Below are positions 1-7,497 of a stretch of 19,131 nucleotides of DNA, in pieces. Below the pieces are notes generated by a model. The model was not told the DNA's origin, did not search any database, and worked only from the letters and a program-made list of their open reading frames with translations. Both the position numbers and the translations under genes were made by a program. The stretch lies in the NCBI GenBank assembly GCA_965369385.1, contig CBDUQP010000059.1:1-19131 (forward strand), given 5' to 3'. Source of the DNA: CBDUQP01 sp965369385. Its GTDB lineage: Bacteria; Planctomycetota; Phycisphaerae; SM23-33. Position 1 is the stretch's first letter. The number at the start of each line of letters is the position of its first letter.

Positions 1-1
1 A

Positions 2-571
2 ATCGATGTAGCAGGCTCTGTTCTGGTCATAAAACAGACACCGGAGAATCACCGCTTGCTTGCCAAGCTGTTGGAGGAAATGAAGGTCAAGATCGTCGAC
101 CGTCCTCCGACTCCCCGTGCGAAGGTCGAGCATGCACAGAGGCAGATGCAGTTTGTCGGGCAGCTCAAGAATGTGTGTTTCAACTACAAGATGGTCGGCA
201 TGGTGGCGGTGGGTGGGCTATCCAACGATGTGCCTCGCAAGGATGATGAAGTGATAGCCGATCTTGAGAATCAGTTGACGAAGATCAAGTCGATAGGGCT
301 GCGAAATGCCATACATCTAACGCTAAAGGATATGTATCGCGCCAAGGGTGATAACAAGAAGGTGCTTGAGCATCTACGCAGCCTGCTCAAAGAGAATGAC
401 CAAATACTCGCCAAGGAGGCGCAGTTTTATATTGGGCCACCCTGGAGGGGATCTCCTGGGGGAGGCTTTGGTAGTAGCTTTGGTGGTCGGGCGACAGGGG
501 GGCCAACCATGATGCCCGGTGGTATGCCCGGGCGTAGGCCGAAACCAGCAAGTAGGCGAACTGCCAAATAG
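2..571 (+). CDS. C-terminal part of an unidentified protein with a secretin-like 'LVI.QTPENH' motif and Gly-rich basic tail (5' end outside window)
   Basis: The frame is open to the left edge, so only the last 189 residues are visible; the TTG at 56 is internal. The first residues (IDVAGSVLVIKQTPENHRLL) resemble the short beta-alpha unit seen in secretin N-domains and in many planctomycete proteins, where 'LvI.QTPe.H..I..lL..l' ends a repeated module. A helical, charged stretch follows (about residues 28-145, e.g. MQFVGQLKNVCFNYKMVGM and IADLENQLTKIK). The tail is rich in Gly, Pro and Met (about 146-176) and ends in a basic run (RRPKPASRRTAK). The tail could be a disordered linker or nucleic-acid/surface-binding end. 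No catalytic motif is visible. The function is unknown and the domain reading is tentative. The gene ends 63 nt before a strong hairpin that probably terminates it. Confidence 0.7.
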   Translation: MDVAGSVLVIKQTPENHRLLAKLLEEMKVKIVDRPPTPRAKVEHAQRQMQFVGQLKNVCFNYKMVGMVAVGGLSNDVPRKDDEVIADLENQLTKIKSIGLRNAIHLTLKDMYRAKGDNKKVLEHLRSLLKENDQILAKEAQFYIGPPWRGSPGGGFGSSFGGRATGGPTMMPGGMPGRRPKPASRRTAK

Positions 572-633
572 CGAGATCCGGTGTTGGCGGCGTTGAGGAC
601 TGATGAAACGCCAGCGGCGCTACTTGACGAGAC

Positions 634-682
634 AACAAAGCGGGCCGGCTACCTTGCGAAGGTGGCCGGCCCGCTGTTTGTT
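634..682. terminator. Strong hairpin between convergent genes, probable bidirectional terminator
   Basis: The arms at 634-655 and 659-682 pair almost perfectly around a 3-nt loop (gcg, 656-658). There is one G-T wobble and a 2-nt bulge, and the GC-rich core is cgggccgg / ccggcccg. The outer stem reads aacaaa on one side and tttgtt on the other, so each strand has a T-enriched 3' flank. It lies between the plus-strand stop at 571 and the minus-strand stop at 702, where a shared factor-independent terminator is expected. Confidence 0.85.
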
Positions 683-701
683 GAATCAGTTTGCGGTGGG
701 G

Positions 702-2681
702 CTATTCGGCCTTCGAGCCCTTGACTGTGCAAAATTCCAGATATATGCCTTCCTCCACGTGATTGACATGTGCGACCGTGGCACCGAAGTACTTCTTCAC
801 GGCGTCGAAGTCGGGCAGGGTGGAGAAATCACAATGCTTCTCCAACATCCGCATTGCCACTGCCTGCTGGCCGAGACTTGCCATGGATAGGGCGTGTTGT
901 CTTGTTGATTTGCTGTCCGAAAGCTTGCCGGCCTTTTTGGCGTTCACCCATGTCTTTGCCATGTTGATACGCTCATTACCGTAGTAGTAGATTGACGCCG
1001 TACTGGGCAGATAGCGGGCTGCCATCTGGTACATTCTATCTGTCTTGATGCTCTTGCGTCCCTTACCGCCAATGCTGCGAATGGCCTGTTCGACGCCTTT
1101 CTCGTTTGAGACCACGAGGTTGTTATCGGTTACTGCCAGTGCTGTGTAGGCAGGATCCTGTCCCTCGGCCGCGCGAGTATCAAACGGTCCGCCGGCGGGT
1201 AGAACGTAGATCGTGCGTTTATGCAGTTGGCGCTGTTTCTTCTTGTCCTTGATGAATGTGGAGTGAATGCGTCCGATGGCGTTATCGAGCTTGGCGGCGT
1301 CTTGGGTGCCTATCGCGACAGTCATCTGCGAACTTCCTGGATCAGTGTATGGTTTCTTGTATCGGATCGTGAAGGTAACAGGCCCGGTGAGTTGTCCGCA
1401 GATATCCTTTCGCAGGTCTACGGGTGCCTCGCCTTCGCTCTTGGAGGTTGCCTTCATCATCTGTGCGGCTTGTGCGTTTATGTCGAAGGGGGACATTGTG
1501 CTGACGAGTTTGACGGCCTGGTCATACACCTTGCCAAGATCGTGATTCGACACAATGAACATAACCAAGCCCTTGGTGAGAAGGGAGTTGGCAGTTGTGC
1601 TGCGGGCTTCGGGAACGATAAGGGTCGCCAGGCCTTTCTTTTCGCCATAGATGGAGATCAGTGCCTTGAGTTTCGACTCCACCGGTTTGTTCGGCGTTAT
1701 CGTCAACGATGCGCCCAATCCCTTCATGCCGGCCACGCCTAGGGATTCCATCTGCAGCGATATGGATGGTTTCATCTTCATCGGGGCTCGCTCGATCATG
1801 TTGGTCACTATCTGGCGTATGTTCAGATAGCAATTCACATCTCCCTTGCCGATCTTGCGGAATATCTTTTTGTAATCCTTGCTGCTTCCTATGCTCTTGC
1901 GTTTCTTGCCGCTCATCCGCGAGAGCACATCTTTCATGAGTTTGGCATCGTTGCCTATGATGAGCTTCTTGCCCTTCCAGGCTTGTCCGGTCACCATGAC
2001 GGGCTTCAGATTCTGTTCAGTTTGGCCGCTGTCGCCGGTGGCCTTGGGGGGCTTTGGGATGAAGCTGAGCGTAATGACCTTCGTTCCCGCCATGGTCTCA
2101 CTTTTGCGGAGAAGGCCCTTATTTGTCGCAGCCTTCGTGATCTTCTTCAGGAGTCTCTTGGCTGCGGGGGCATTGTCGCCCATCTCAAGGACAACGGTGA
2201 AGACATTGCGGGTGATCTTACGGTCCCTGTAGTCCTTGATCGGCGGCCGACCGTCCCCGCGTTTCCAGCCCTCGTAGTCATATATGGGCCTTTTGATCGT
2301 CTTGGTGACGGAGCGGAGCACGAGCATCGCCGAACCCGTCGGCCAGGGGAAATCCTCAAGAGTCACCGGGGCCTTGGTGACTCCGGCTTGCTTCCAGTAG
2401 TTTTCGAGCGTTTCAGTGATGACCTTCCTGATGTTCTTCTCGGCCGGCACGAGGAAGTTCTGCATGGCCGGGTCTTTGTATAGTTCGTATACAGTGCTGC
2501 TCTTGAACTTCTCGGTGAGCTTGGTGGCGTCTGCTATGGACACCACGAACAGGGCATCTTGGGGGGCGTAGCGTGCGGGGTCTTTCGCGGACTTGGGGGC
2601 GCCCAGGGCAGGCGTGGCGATTGCCAGCAGGCCGACGAATATTACTGTTAGAGTCGCCAGCGTGGTAGTGTGGGATTTCAT
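702..2681 (-). CDS. Secreted DUF3352-like protein of unknown function
   Basis: This 659-residue protein has a clear signal peptide (hydrophobic 8-24, probable cleavage after ALG at 25-27). The mature start (about 38-60, YAPQDALFVVSIADATKL) matches the way DUF3352-like planctomycete proteins begin ('P.da.l.vsi.d...l'). A similar unit appears twice: about 236-288 (LIIGN ... KRKSI ... DVNCYLNI) and 518-569 (LVVSN ... GRKSI ... ASIYYYGN), which suggests an internal duplication. No catalytic residues are recognisable. The ATG at 2681 follows an AGAGGA sequence about 10 nt upstream. It sits 27 nt downstream of the serine protease gene on the same strand, so the two are probably co-transcribed and the protease may act on or with it. 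The family assignment rests on pattern memory and is moderate; the coding call is firm. Confidence 0.85.
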   Translation of the reverse strand: MKSHTTTLATLTVIFVGLLAIATPALGAPKSAKDPARYAPQDALFVVSIADATKLTEKFKSSTVYELYKDPAMQNFLVPAEKNIRKVITETLENYWKQAGVTKAPVTLEDFPWPTGSAMLVLRSVTKTIKRPIYDYEGWKRGDGRPPIKDYRDRKITRNVFTVVLEMGDNAPAAKRLLKKITKAATNKGLLRKSETMAGTKVITLSFIPKPPKATGDSGQTEQNLKPVMVTGQAWKGKKLIIGNDAKLMKDVLSRMSGKKRKSIGSSKDYKKIFRKIGKGDVNCYLNIRQIVTNMIERAPMKMKPSISLQMESLGVAGMKGLGASLTITPNKPVESKLKALISIYGEKKGLATLIVPEARSTTANSLLTKGLVMFIVSNHDLGKVYDQAVKLVSTMSPFDINAQAAQMMKATSKSEGEAPVDLRKDICGQLTGPVTFTIRYKKPYTDPGSSQMTVAIGTQDAAKLDNAIGRIHSTFIKDKKKQRQLHKRTIYVLPAGGPFDTRAAEGQDPAYTALAVTDNNLVVSNEKGVEQAIRSIGGKGRKSIKTDRMYQMAARYLPSTASIYYYGNERINMAKTWVNAKKAGKLSDSKSTRQHALSMASLGQQAVAMRMLEKHCDFSTLPDFDAVKKYFGATVAHVNHVEEGIYLEFCTVKGSKAE

Positions 2682-2708
2682 GCGAGGATTCCTCTAAAAT
2701 GAACTGTT

Positions 2709-3707
2709 CTATTTGTTGGATTTGCTCACGGTAGGAAGTTTGCCCTTGGGCGGGGCGGTTTTCTTTACGCGATGGGGGGCTTGGAGATACCTGAATCCCG
2801 CATTTGGATTGTCTTCATTATATGCGAATGCGTCACGGTTGTCCACGAACCACTTCACCACATCGGTGGGGATGGCGAAGTTCAATCCGCTGAAGAACAT
2901 GTAGCCCATTGATGTGACGCCGATCACTTCGCCCTTCATATTGAACAGCGGTCCGCCGGAGTTTCCAGGGTTGATATCGGTAGTCGTCTGGATATAGAGC
3001 AGGCCTTCGAAGTTTCGGTTCCTCGTGGAGACAATGCCCTGGCTGACCGAGCGTGTGAGTCCCAGCGGATTGCCGATGGCGAACACCTCGTTGCCTACAA
3101 CCACATCCTTCATATCGCCCATGTAGGAGTATTTGAACTTCTTCTTGGCTTCGTTGATCTTCAAGAGTGCCAGGTCAACGCGGGGGTTCATCGCGATAAT
3201 CTTGACGTTCTTGTAGTGATCTTGCGTGTATCCGGTCTTGTCTTTGCTGAACACGGTGACCTTGAGACGAGTCTCGTTGGCAATCACATGATAGTTGGTT
3301 ATCAGATAACCGTCCGGCGAGATCAGGAAACCGGATCCCTGACCGCCCGGCGTATTGACCATCACCACCGCTTCGCCGAAGCGCTTCACGTTACCCTCGA
3401 TGGTTGCCGGTTTGAGCTTGGCGGTGCGATAGATTTGAGACGCCGGCGTTGATTTCTCGGTAACGCCGGCCGCTGTTTTCGTACCGTCCTTGCCACTCGC
3501 AGCGCCGCCGGTCTCTATCTTGGCTATGTACTCCCGCGGAACCCGCACGACATCGTATCCGAGATCCAGAAAGACCGCCTTGGGGTTCTTCTTGATCGTC
3601 GGGGCTTTGATCTCGCTACCGTTCTGGAGGATCACCTTGTCGGCCGCCGATGCAAAAGAAACCGCAACCAACATCACAAACATACCCACAAAAAGATTCT
3701 TAAACAT
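2709..3707 (-). CDS. S1C (HtrA/DegP-type) trypsin-like serine protease, secreted, without PDZ domain
   Basis: This 332-residue exported endopeptidase has a signal peptide at about 1-21 (cleavage near ASA/AD). A small beta-rich N-terminal segment follows (about 23-66, VILQNGSEIKAPT ... VVRVPREYIAKIET), then a Lys/Thr-rich linker. The trypsin-like fold runs from about 105 to 292. The catalytic triad is visible: His140 in LITNYHVI, Asp178 in NPRVDLALLKI, and Ser250 in INPGNSGGPLF. The chain ends about 40 residues after the fold in a basic tail, so the C-terminal PDZ domains of DegP/DegS are absent. I chose ATG 3707 because GGGAG lies 6 nt upstream; a TTG ten codons earlier would also fit but has no ribosome site and would spoil the signal peptide. 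It is divergent from the FG-GAP gene. The likely role is cleavage or quality control of envelope proteins; the substrate is unknown. Confidence 0.93.
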   Translation of the reverse strand: MFKNLFVGMFVMLVAVSFASAADKVILQNGSEIKAPTIKKNPKAVFLDLGYDVVRVPREYIAKIETGGAASGKDGTKTAAGVTEKSTPASQIYRTAKLKPATIEGNVKRFGEAVVMVNTPGGQGSGFLISPDGYLITNYHVIANETRLKVTVFSKDKTGYTQDHYKNVKIIAMNPRVDLALLKINEAKKKFKYSYMGDMKDVVVGNEVFAIGNPLGLTRSVSQGIVSTRNRNFEGLLYIQTTTDINPGNSGGPLFNMKGEVIGVTSMGYMFFSGLNFAIPTDVVKWFVDNRDAFAYNEDNPNAGFRYLQAPHRVKKTAPPKGKLPTVSKSNK

Positions 3708-3711
3708 CTCA

Positions 3712-3718
3712 CTCTCCC
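3712..3718 (-). promoter_or_regulatory. Ribosome binding site that sets the serine protease start
   Basis: The minus strand reads GGGAGAG, with GGGAG ending 6 nt before the ATG at 3707. It favours this ATG over the upstream in-frame TTG at 3737. Confidence 0.7.
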
Positions 3719-3737
3719 GTTTGCCAATACCGTGCAA

Positions 3738-3747
3738 TTACCGGTAA
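3738..3747. promoter_or_regulatory. Perfect palindrome TTACCGGTAA in the protease leader
   Basis: Ten bases are perfectly self-complementary. They lie about 30 bp upstream of the protease ATG in the divergent intergenic region. This could be an operator for a dimeric regulator or chance. The role is inferred from position only. Confidence 0.3.
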
Positions 3748-3757
3748 ATGTTTTGCA

Positions 3758-3774
3758 TTTCCCCAGTTGGGAAA
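3758..3774. repeat. Inverted repeat TTTCCC-N5-GGGAAA in the divergent region
   Basis: Two perfect 6-bp arms (3758-3763 and 3769-3774) flank a 5-nt spacer, 10 bp from the TTACCGGTAA palindrome. It overlaps the likely start region of minus-strand transcription. It may be a regulator site or a short RNA hairpin in the protease leader. Confidence 0.35.
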
Positions 3775-3776
3775 CT

Positions 3777-3782
3777 ATTGTA
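3777..3782 (-). promoter_or_regulatory. Weak -10-like hexamer TACAAT for the protease operon
   Basis: The minus strand reads TACAAT, one base from the TATAAT consensus. It is about 70 bp upstream of the protease start. I see no good -35 box at 16-18 bp, so this is only a candidate. Confidence 0.2.
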
Positions 3783-3849
3783 AGGATTAGCAGTTGCAGG
3801 AGATAGAGAAAATCGGGAAAAAGTTGGCGTTTATGCTGACGCCGGCTCG

Positions 3850-3869
3850 CCGGGTGCGTGCGTGCCCGG
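3850..3869 (+). other. GC-rich hairpin in the leader of the FG-GAP gene
   Basis: Arms at 3850-3857 and 3862-3869 (ccgggtgc / gtgcccgg) pair with two wobbles around a 4-nt loop. Several further outer pairs are possible. It lies 79 nt upstream of the ATG at 3949 and has no T-tract after it. It could be a leader structure, attenuator or chance; no promoter is convincing on this side. Confidence 0.3.
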
Positions 3870-3933
3870 TGGCAGACTGTGGGTATCTGGTCAATTCTCT
3901 GCTTGCCTGCCGGTTGGTGTGCCATTCTTGATC

Positions 3934-3943
3934 GGAAAGGGAG
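3934..3943 (+). promoter_or_regulatory. Ribosome binding site that sets the FG-GAP protein start
   Basis: GGAAAGGGAG lies 5 nt before ATG 3949. The signal peptide begins at this ATG, so the longer in-frame start at 3862 is rejected. Confidence 0.75.
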
Positions 3944-3948
3944 TCTAC

Positions 3949-6420
3949 ATGAAATCGTTCGGAATTAGCCGCAGTATATCGTGTGTGGTTGCAATTGGAT
4001 TGGTCATTGGGATTCTTGGCGCAGCTTGCGCGCAGCAGGTCGCAGCGCCCGGGAAACCCGCCAAGACGGCCCCCGTTAAGAAGGCCCCTGCGGAAGAATC
4101 AACCGAGGCGAAGGTTTCGGGGAGTCTTGCCCAGTATTACGGTTTCGACGAGCCGGAAATACTCAAACTGCAGAACGGTATGGGCAAGCCCATCGTGGTT
4201 GACATAAACGGTGACGGCCTGAATGATATCGTCATTGTAAATAACGCCAAGGCTCGCGTGGAACTGCTCCTGCAGAAAAAGAACTTCGATCCCAGCAAGC
4301 CTGTGGCGGTAAAAATCGAGGACGATGACGTTAATGATGTCTTCGGAAGGGAAGCTGCATGGCGATATGTGCGTGTGTCGTACGACCTTGACGTTCGTGC
4401 CTTGTCATTGGCGATGGCCGATGTCAACGGTGACAAGCTGCCCGATCTGTCGTATCTGTCTGGCGAGGGACTGCACGTTGTGTTGCAGCAGGCTCCTGCC
4501 AAGGCGGACAAAACATCTGGACCAGCCATTCCAAAATGGCAACAGGCTAAGCTTATAGACATTAGCGGCGGGGTGCGTAATCTGGTGGCCGGCGACATAA
4601 ATGGTGACGGGCGAACTGACCTGGCAATGCTCGTGCGGAATGGTATGTTCGCAGTTATCCAGAAGGCAGACGGCACGCTGGCCAGGCCGGTGAAGCATTA
4701 CGCCAGCGGCGCCAAGCTACGTAGCCTCCATCTGATGGATATTAATAATGACGGGCGCGACGATGCGGTGATACTGACGTCCGCATCCAGGCGCCCGCTT
4801 CGTGTTCGTCTCCAGACTGCTCGTGGTGTTCTCGGTCCGGAAATTCGCCCTGAAATGACGAGGCCTCGCGTTTTCGAGCCCGGAAAGCTCGGCAAACTAT
4901 CGTGCCTGTTCAGCGTGTCGGCCCAGAGCGGGCGTGTGCATGCATGGGCATTGGCGCCGGCTGCGTCGAAGGAGGCTCACCCGCTTTTCAATTATCCGCT
5001 TCCGGATACCAAGGAAGCGTCCAAACGCGATATGCTTGCCGTCGATCTGAACGGTGACAAGCTGACGGACATTGTGGTTTCGGATCCCACGCGGGGCGAG
5101 TTCCTGGTGTACGAGGCCGACGGCAAGACATCCCTGGGCACGCCGCAGAAGTATCCCGGCCTGACCGATATGCAAAAACTGTGCGCCGGTGATCTTGAGG
5201 GCAAGGGGCGTGAGTCGATTGTTGCGCTCAGTATCAAGGAAAAGCTTATCGCCGTCACCCGCATGGAGAAGGGGCGTCTGGTGTTCCCTGAGTCTGTGAA
5301 GGTGAAGGGTGAGCCGGTTGCGATGGATGTTAAGGACATCAATGGCGACGGCAAGTATGATCTGGTCTATATCGGCTGCGACAAAGCCGACGAGGAAGAC
5401 GAAGACAGCGACGATGAAGAGGACAAGTATTTCCTCCGCACGATAACCAGTCTCGGCCGCAAGGATGCCAAGGCAGGCCCGGAGGTTCAGCTTAAGAAGA
5501 TAACCGACAAACCCCAGGACTTGCGTATTGGTGATATTGACAATGACGGGTTGCAGGATGTGATGGTTATCCCGGCGTTTGGATCACTGCATCTCGTGCG
5601 TCAGCAGGCTGGCGGCAAGTTCATTCCAGTCACAGCTACCGATATTCACGCCGGTCTCGTAGATAACATCTTCCCCACGTCGATGTCGCTGGCAAAACTC
5701 GGCCCCAAGGGTGCGACTGCTATTCTGGTAGCCCGCAAGAAATTCGCCCGCTCAATGGTGTTCGACGTGAAGAAGGGTTGGAAAGTGGTGGATCAGTACC
5801 AGTCGGCCAGCCCTCAGAGCAACATAGTAGCGACGGCGGCATGCAAGATTCCGGGGCAGGATGGCTTGGCGATTATCACTTTCGACTCTGCCCGCGAACG
5901 CTTGGGCGTGCTCGTGCGGCAGGGCGATGGGACGTATATGCTGGACAAGGAACACCGCATTGGCGCGATGACGGTGAAGAAGATTCTGGCAGGAAACTTC
6001 GGCGGTCCCAGTGGCCTGAGCATTATGGTTTGCGGCGTCAATCGCATGATACGAATTCCCATTGTCGGCATGACACACGAGCTTCGCAAGATTGCCACGT
6101 ATGAATCGGGAGTGAAGGGGGCGTATTACGGGGCAATCGCGGTTGGCGACGTTAACAGTGACGGTCTGGAAGATATTGTGCTTGTGGATCCCGCCAAGCG
6201 CTATCTGGATATCCTGACATTCGACCGGAATGCCTCGCTTGTTTCGGCGTGCAGGTTCAAGGTATTCGAGCAGCCGCGCGGTGGTGGCAGCTCACGCTAC
6301 GGCCGCGAGAGACAAGCAGGCCAACCGCGTGCGGTTGAGCTCGGAGATGTGACCGGCGACGGCAAGAATGATATCATAATGCTGATTCACGACCGCATAA
6401 TAGTCTACCCGCAAGACTGA
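3949..6420 (+). CDS. Secreted FG-GAP/VCBS repeat protein (calcium-binding beta-propeller type)
   Basis: This 823-residue exported protein has a signal peptide at about 1-28 (AIGLVIGILGAACA, then QQ) and an Ala/Lys/Pro-rich linker (about 30-55). FG-GAP-type repeats fill the rest. Calcium-loop motifs of the form DxNxDGxxD occur at about residues 85, 158, 216, 264, 366, 463, 529, 734 and 800, with a degenerate one at 415 (DLEGKGRES). Each is followed by the usual short hydrophobic strand (e.g. DIVIVNN, DLAMLVRNG). The number fits one or two beta-propellers. An unusually acidic loop (DEEDEDSDDEEDK, about 481-493) follows the repeat at 463. FG-GAP propellers usually bind ligands or partners outside the cell, so I infer a surface adhesion or scaffold role; no enzyme domain is seen. 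It is divergent from the protease operon and 37 nt upstream of the transglutaminase-like gene. Confidence 0.92.
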   Translation: MKSFGISRSISCVVAIGLVIGILGAACAQQVAAPGKPAKTAPVKKAPAEESTEAKVSGSLAQYYGFDEPEILKLQNGMGKPIVVDINGDGLNDIVIVNNAKARVELLLQKKNFDPSKPVAVKIEDDDVNDVFGREAAWRYVRVSYDLDVRALSLAMADVNGDKLPDLSYLSGEGLHVVLQQAPAKADKTSGPAIPKWQQAKLIDISGGVRNLVAGDINGDGRTDLAMLVRNGMFAVIQKADGTLARPVKHYASGAKLRSLHLMDINNDGRDDAVILTSASRRPLRVRLQTARGVLGPEIRPEMTRPRVFEPGKLGKLSCLFSVSAQSGRVHAWALAPAASKEAHPLFNYPLPDTKEASKRDMLAVDLNGDKLTDIVVSDPTRGEFLVYEADGKTSLGTPQKYPGLTDMQKLCAGDLEGKGRESIVALSIKEKLIAVTRMEKGRLVFPESVKVKGEPVAMDVKDINGDGKYDLVYIGCDKADEEDEDSDDEEDKYFLRTITSLGRKDAKAGPEVQLKKITDKPQDLRIGDIDNDGLQDVMVIPAFGSLHLVRQQAGGKFIPVTATDIHAGLVDNIFPTSMSLAKLGPKGATAILVARKKFARSMVFDVKKGWKVVDQYQSASPQSNIVATAACKIPGQDGLAIITFDSARERLGVLVRQGDGTYMLDKEHRIGAMTVKKILAGNFGGPSGLSIMVCGVNRMIRIPIVGMTHELRKIATYESGVKGAYYGAIAVGDVNSDGLEDIVLVDPAKRYLDILTFDRNASLVSACRFKVFEQPRGGGSSRYGRERQAGQPRAVELGDVTGDGKNDIIMLIHDRIIVYPQD

Positions 6421-6457
6421 TCCCGGGATCGCAGGTGCGGCCATTGATGGAGTTGCC

Positions 6458-7171
6458 ATGAAAGATAGCTATTCTGGTCTTGCTGCTGCAGTGCGGGCAT
6501 GTCTCCTTCTGTTGCTTGTATGGTCTCTGCAAGGATGCCAGCAGGAGGGCGGCAGTGGGCATTCTGGCGGTAATAGGATGGAACCATCTGGGGAGAATAT
6601 GCTGGAGTATTACGCCGCTCACAGTGCCATGACCGACCCCAAGGGTAGCGTGGATCTCTATGAGGGGCTGCCATCGGACCCGAAGAGGATCGTAGCAGCG
6701 GTTCAAGGCGTTTTTGTCCATGGCGGGCTTACGTGGCTCTACAAGCTTAAACCACGTGATGAGCAAAACGAGGGCTGGAAGGTCCGCCAAGTGGCAGACA
6801 TGCTGGAACGGATCCGGCGTTTGGACGGCCGAGGGCTCACTGCCCGGCGAGAGCTGAAGAACCGTCTGGTTGTCAATTGCCGGCAATTCGCTGTTCTCAC
6901 ATGTTCGATATTCCGACACCACGGAATTCCCGCCAGGGCTCGAGCCGGATACGCGACGTATACTTGGGGACGTGGAAAATACGAGAACCATTGGATATGC
7001 GAGTACTGGAGTGCCGTGGATCGCAGGTGGGTCCAGGTGGATGCCCAGATCGACCAGAAACAACGGAAGCTGATGAAGATAGATTTCGACACTCTGGACA
7101 TGCCGAAAGGGAAGTTCATGGCAGCGGGTACGGGCTGGAAACTCTGCCGGGGCTGGCAAGCTTGCACCTGA
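6458..7171 (+). CDS. Transglutaminase-like lipoprotein, N-terminal part of a frameshifted gene
   Basis: A 237-residue frame carries a lipoprotein signal peptide (hydrophobic 14-24, lipobox LQGC with Cys27). A transglutaminase/papain-like core follows with a visible triad: Cys141 in VVNCRQFAVL, His178 in YENHWICEYW, and Asp195 in WVQVDAQID. Such domains act on peptide or isopeptide bonds; the substrate here is unknown. The frame then reads CRGWQACT and stops at 7171, which is not a family-like end. Removing one G from the GGGG run at 7149-7152 joins CRAGKLAPELFGLGG and continues to the stop at 7454, giving a normal 331-residue protein. All three catalytic residues lie before the break. ATG 6458 has GGAG about 7 nt upstream. 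It probably forms an operon with the FG-GAP gene. Either a real frameshift mutation or a one-base assembly error would explain this. Confidence 0.85.
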   Translation: MKDSYSGLAAAVRACLLLLLVWSLQGCQQEGGSGHSGGNRMEPSGENMLEYYAAHSAMTDPKGSVDLYEGLPSDPKRIVAAVQGVFVHGGLTWLYKLKPRDEQNEGWKVRQVADMLERIRRLDGRGLTARRELKNRLVVNCRQFAVLTCSIFRHHGIPARARAGYATYTWGRGKYENHWICEYWSAVDRRWVQVDAQIDQKQRKLMKIDFDTLDMPKGKFMAAGTGWKLCRGWQACT

Positions 7172-7172
7172 G

Positions 7173-7454
7173 TTGTTCGGACTGGGCGGGCCGAAAGCTT
7201 GGAATCCTGTCGGCTGGGATATGGTCCGTGGCAATATTGTGTGCGACCTGATGGCACTGAACAAGCTCGAACTGCTTCCCTGGGATGTGAATCCGGTTTG
7301 GGGAGAGCCTCAGGACAAACACACGCAGGAAGCTCTCACAACGCTGGACAAAGTAGCCGAGATGTCCGAGAATCCTGATGAGCATTTCGCACCCATGCGG
7401 GTACTCTACCAGTCGGATCCCAGGCTGACCATGCCGGCAGGTTGGAAGCCTTAG
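7173..7454 (+). pseudogene. Out-of-frame C-terminal remainder of the transglutaminase-like lipoprotein
   Basis: This stretch encodes about 93 residues in the +1-shifted frame (FGLGGPKAWNPVGWDMVRG ... DLMALNKLELLPWD). It matches the expected C-terminal continuation of planctomycete transglutaminase-like proteins, where a conserved segment ends in 'LNk.ElLpWD'. There is no plausible ribosome site or start for it: the TTG at 7173 is only the first available codon. In-frame coding without stops is visible from the G-run at 7149-7152 onward. It should be read as exon-like continuation of the 6458 gene after a single-base correction, not as an independent gene. Confidence 0.8.
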
Positions 7455-7497
7455 GTCGTCTGGAGCCCCATCATTCGCAGGACTGCGTGGGATGCGA

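Noticed and set aside
1221..1742. 173-codon plus-strand open frame inside the DUF3352-like gene
   Set aside because: It is a shadow of the minus-strand gene, which has a signal peptide and internal repeat; the plus-strand product has no recognisable motif.
3862..3948. Upstream extension of the FG-GAP gene by 29 codons
   Set aside because: The start lacks a ribosome site and lies within a leader hairpin, and the signal peptide begins at ATG 3949 with a strong ribosome site.
4137..4676. 179-codon minus-strand open frame opposite the FG-GAP gene
   Set aside because: Its repeated Ser/Pro/Thr-rich pieces are the reverse complement of the calcium-loop repeats, which explains the open frame.
6374..7264. 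296-codon minus-strand open frame opposite the transglutaminase-like gene
   Set aside because: It is antisense to a gene with a clear lipobox and catalytic triad, overlaps the end of the FG-GAP gene, and has no family resemblance.
7455..7497. Possible terminator between the convergent stops at 7454 and 7498
   Set aside because: Only a 4-5 bp dyad (cgcag/ctgcg) with a tiny loop and no T-tract is present.
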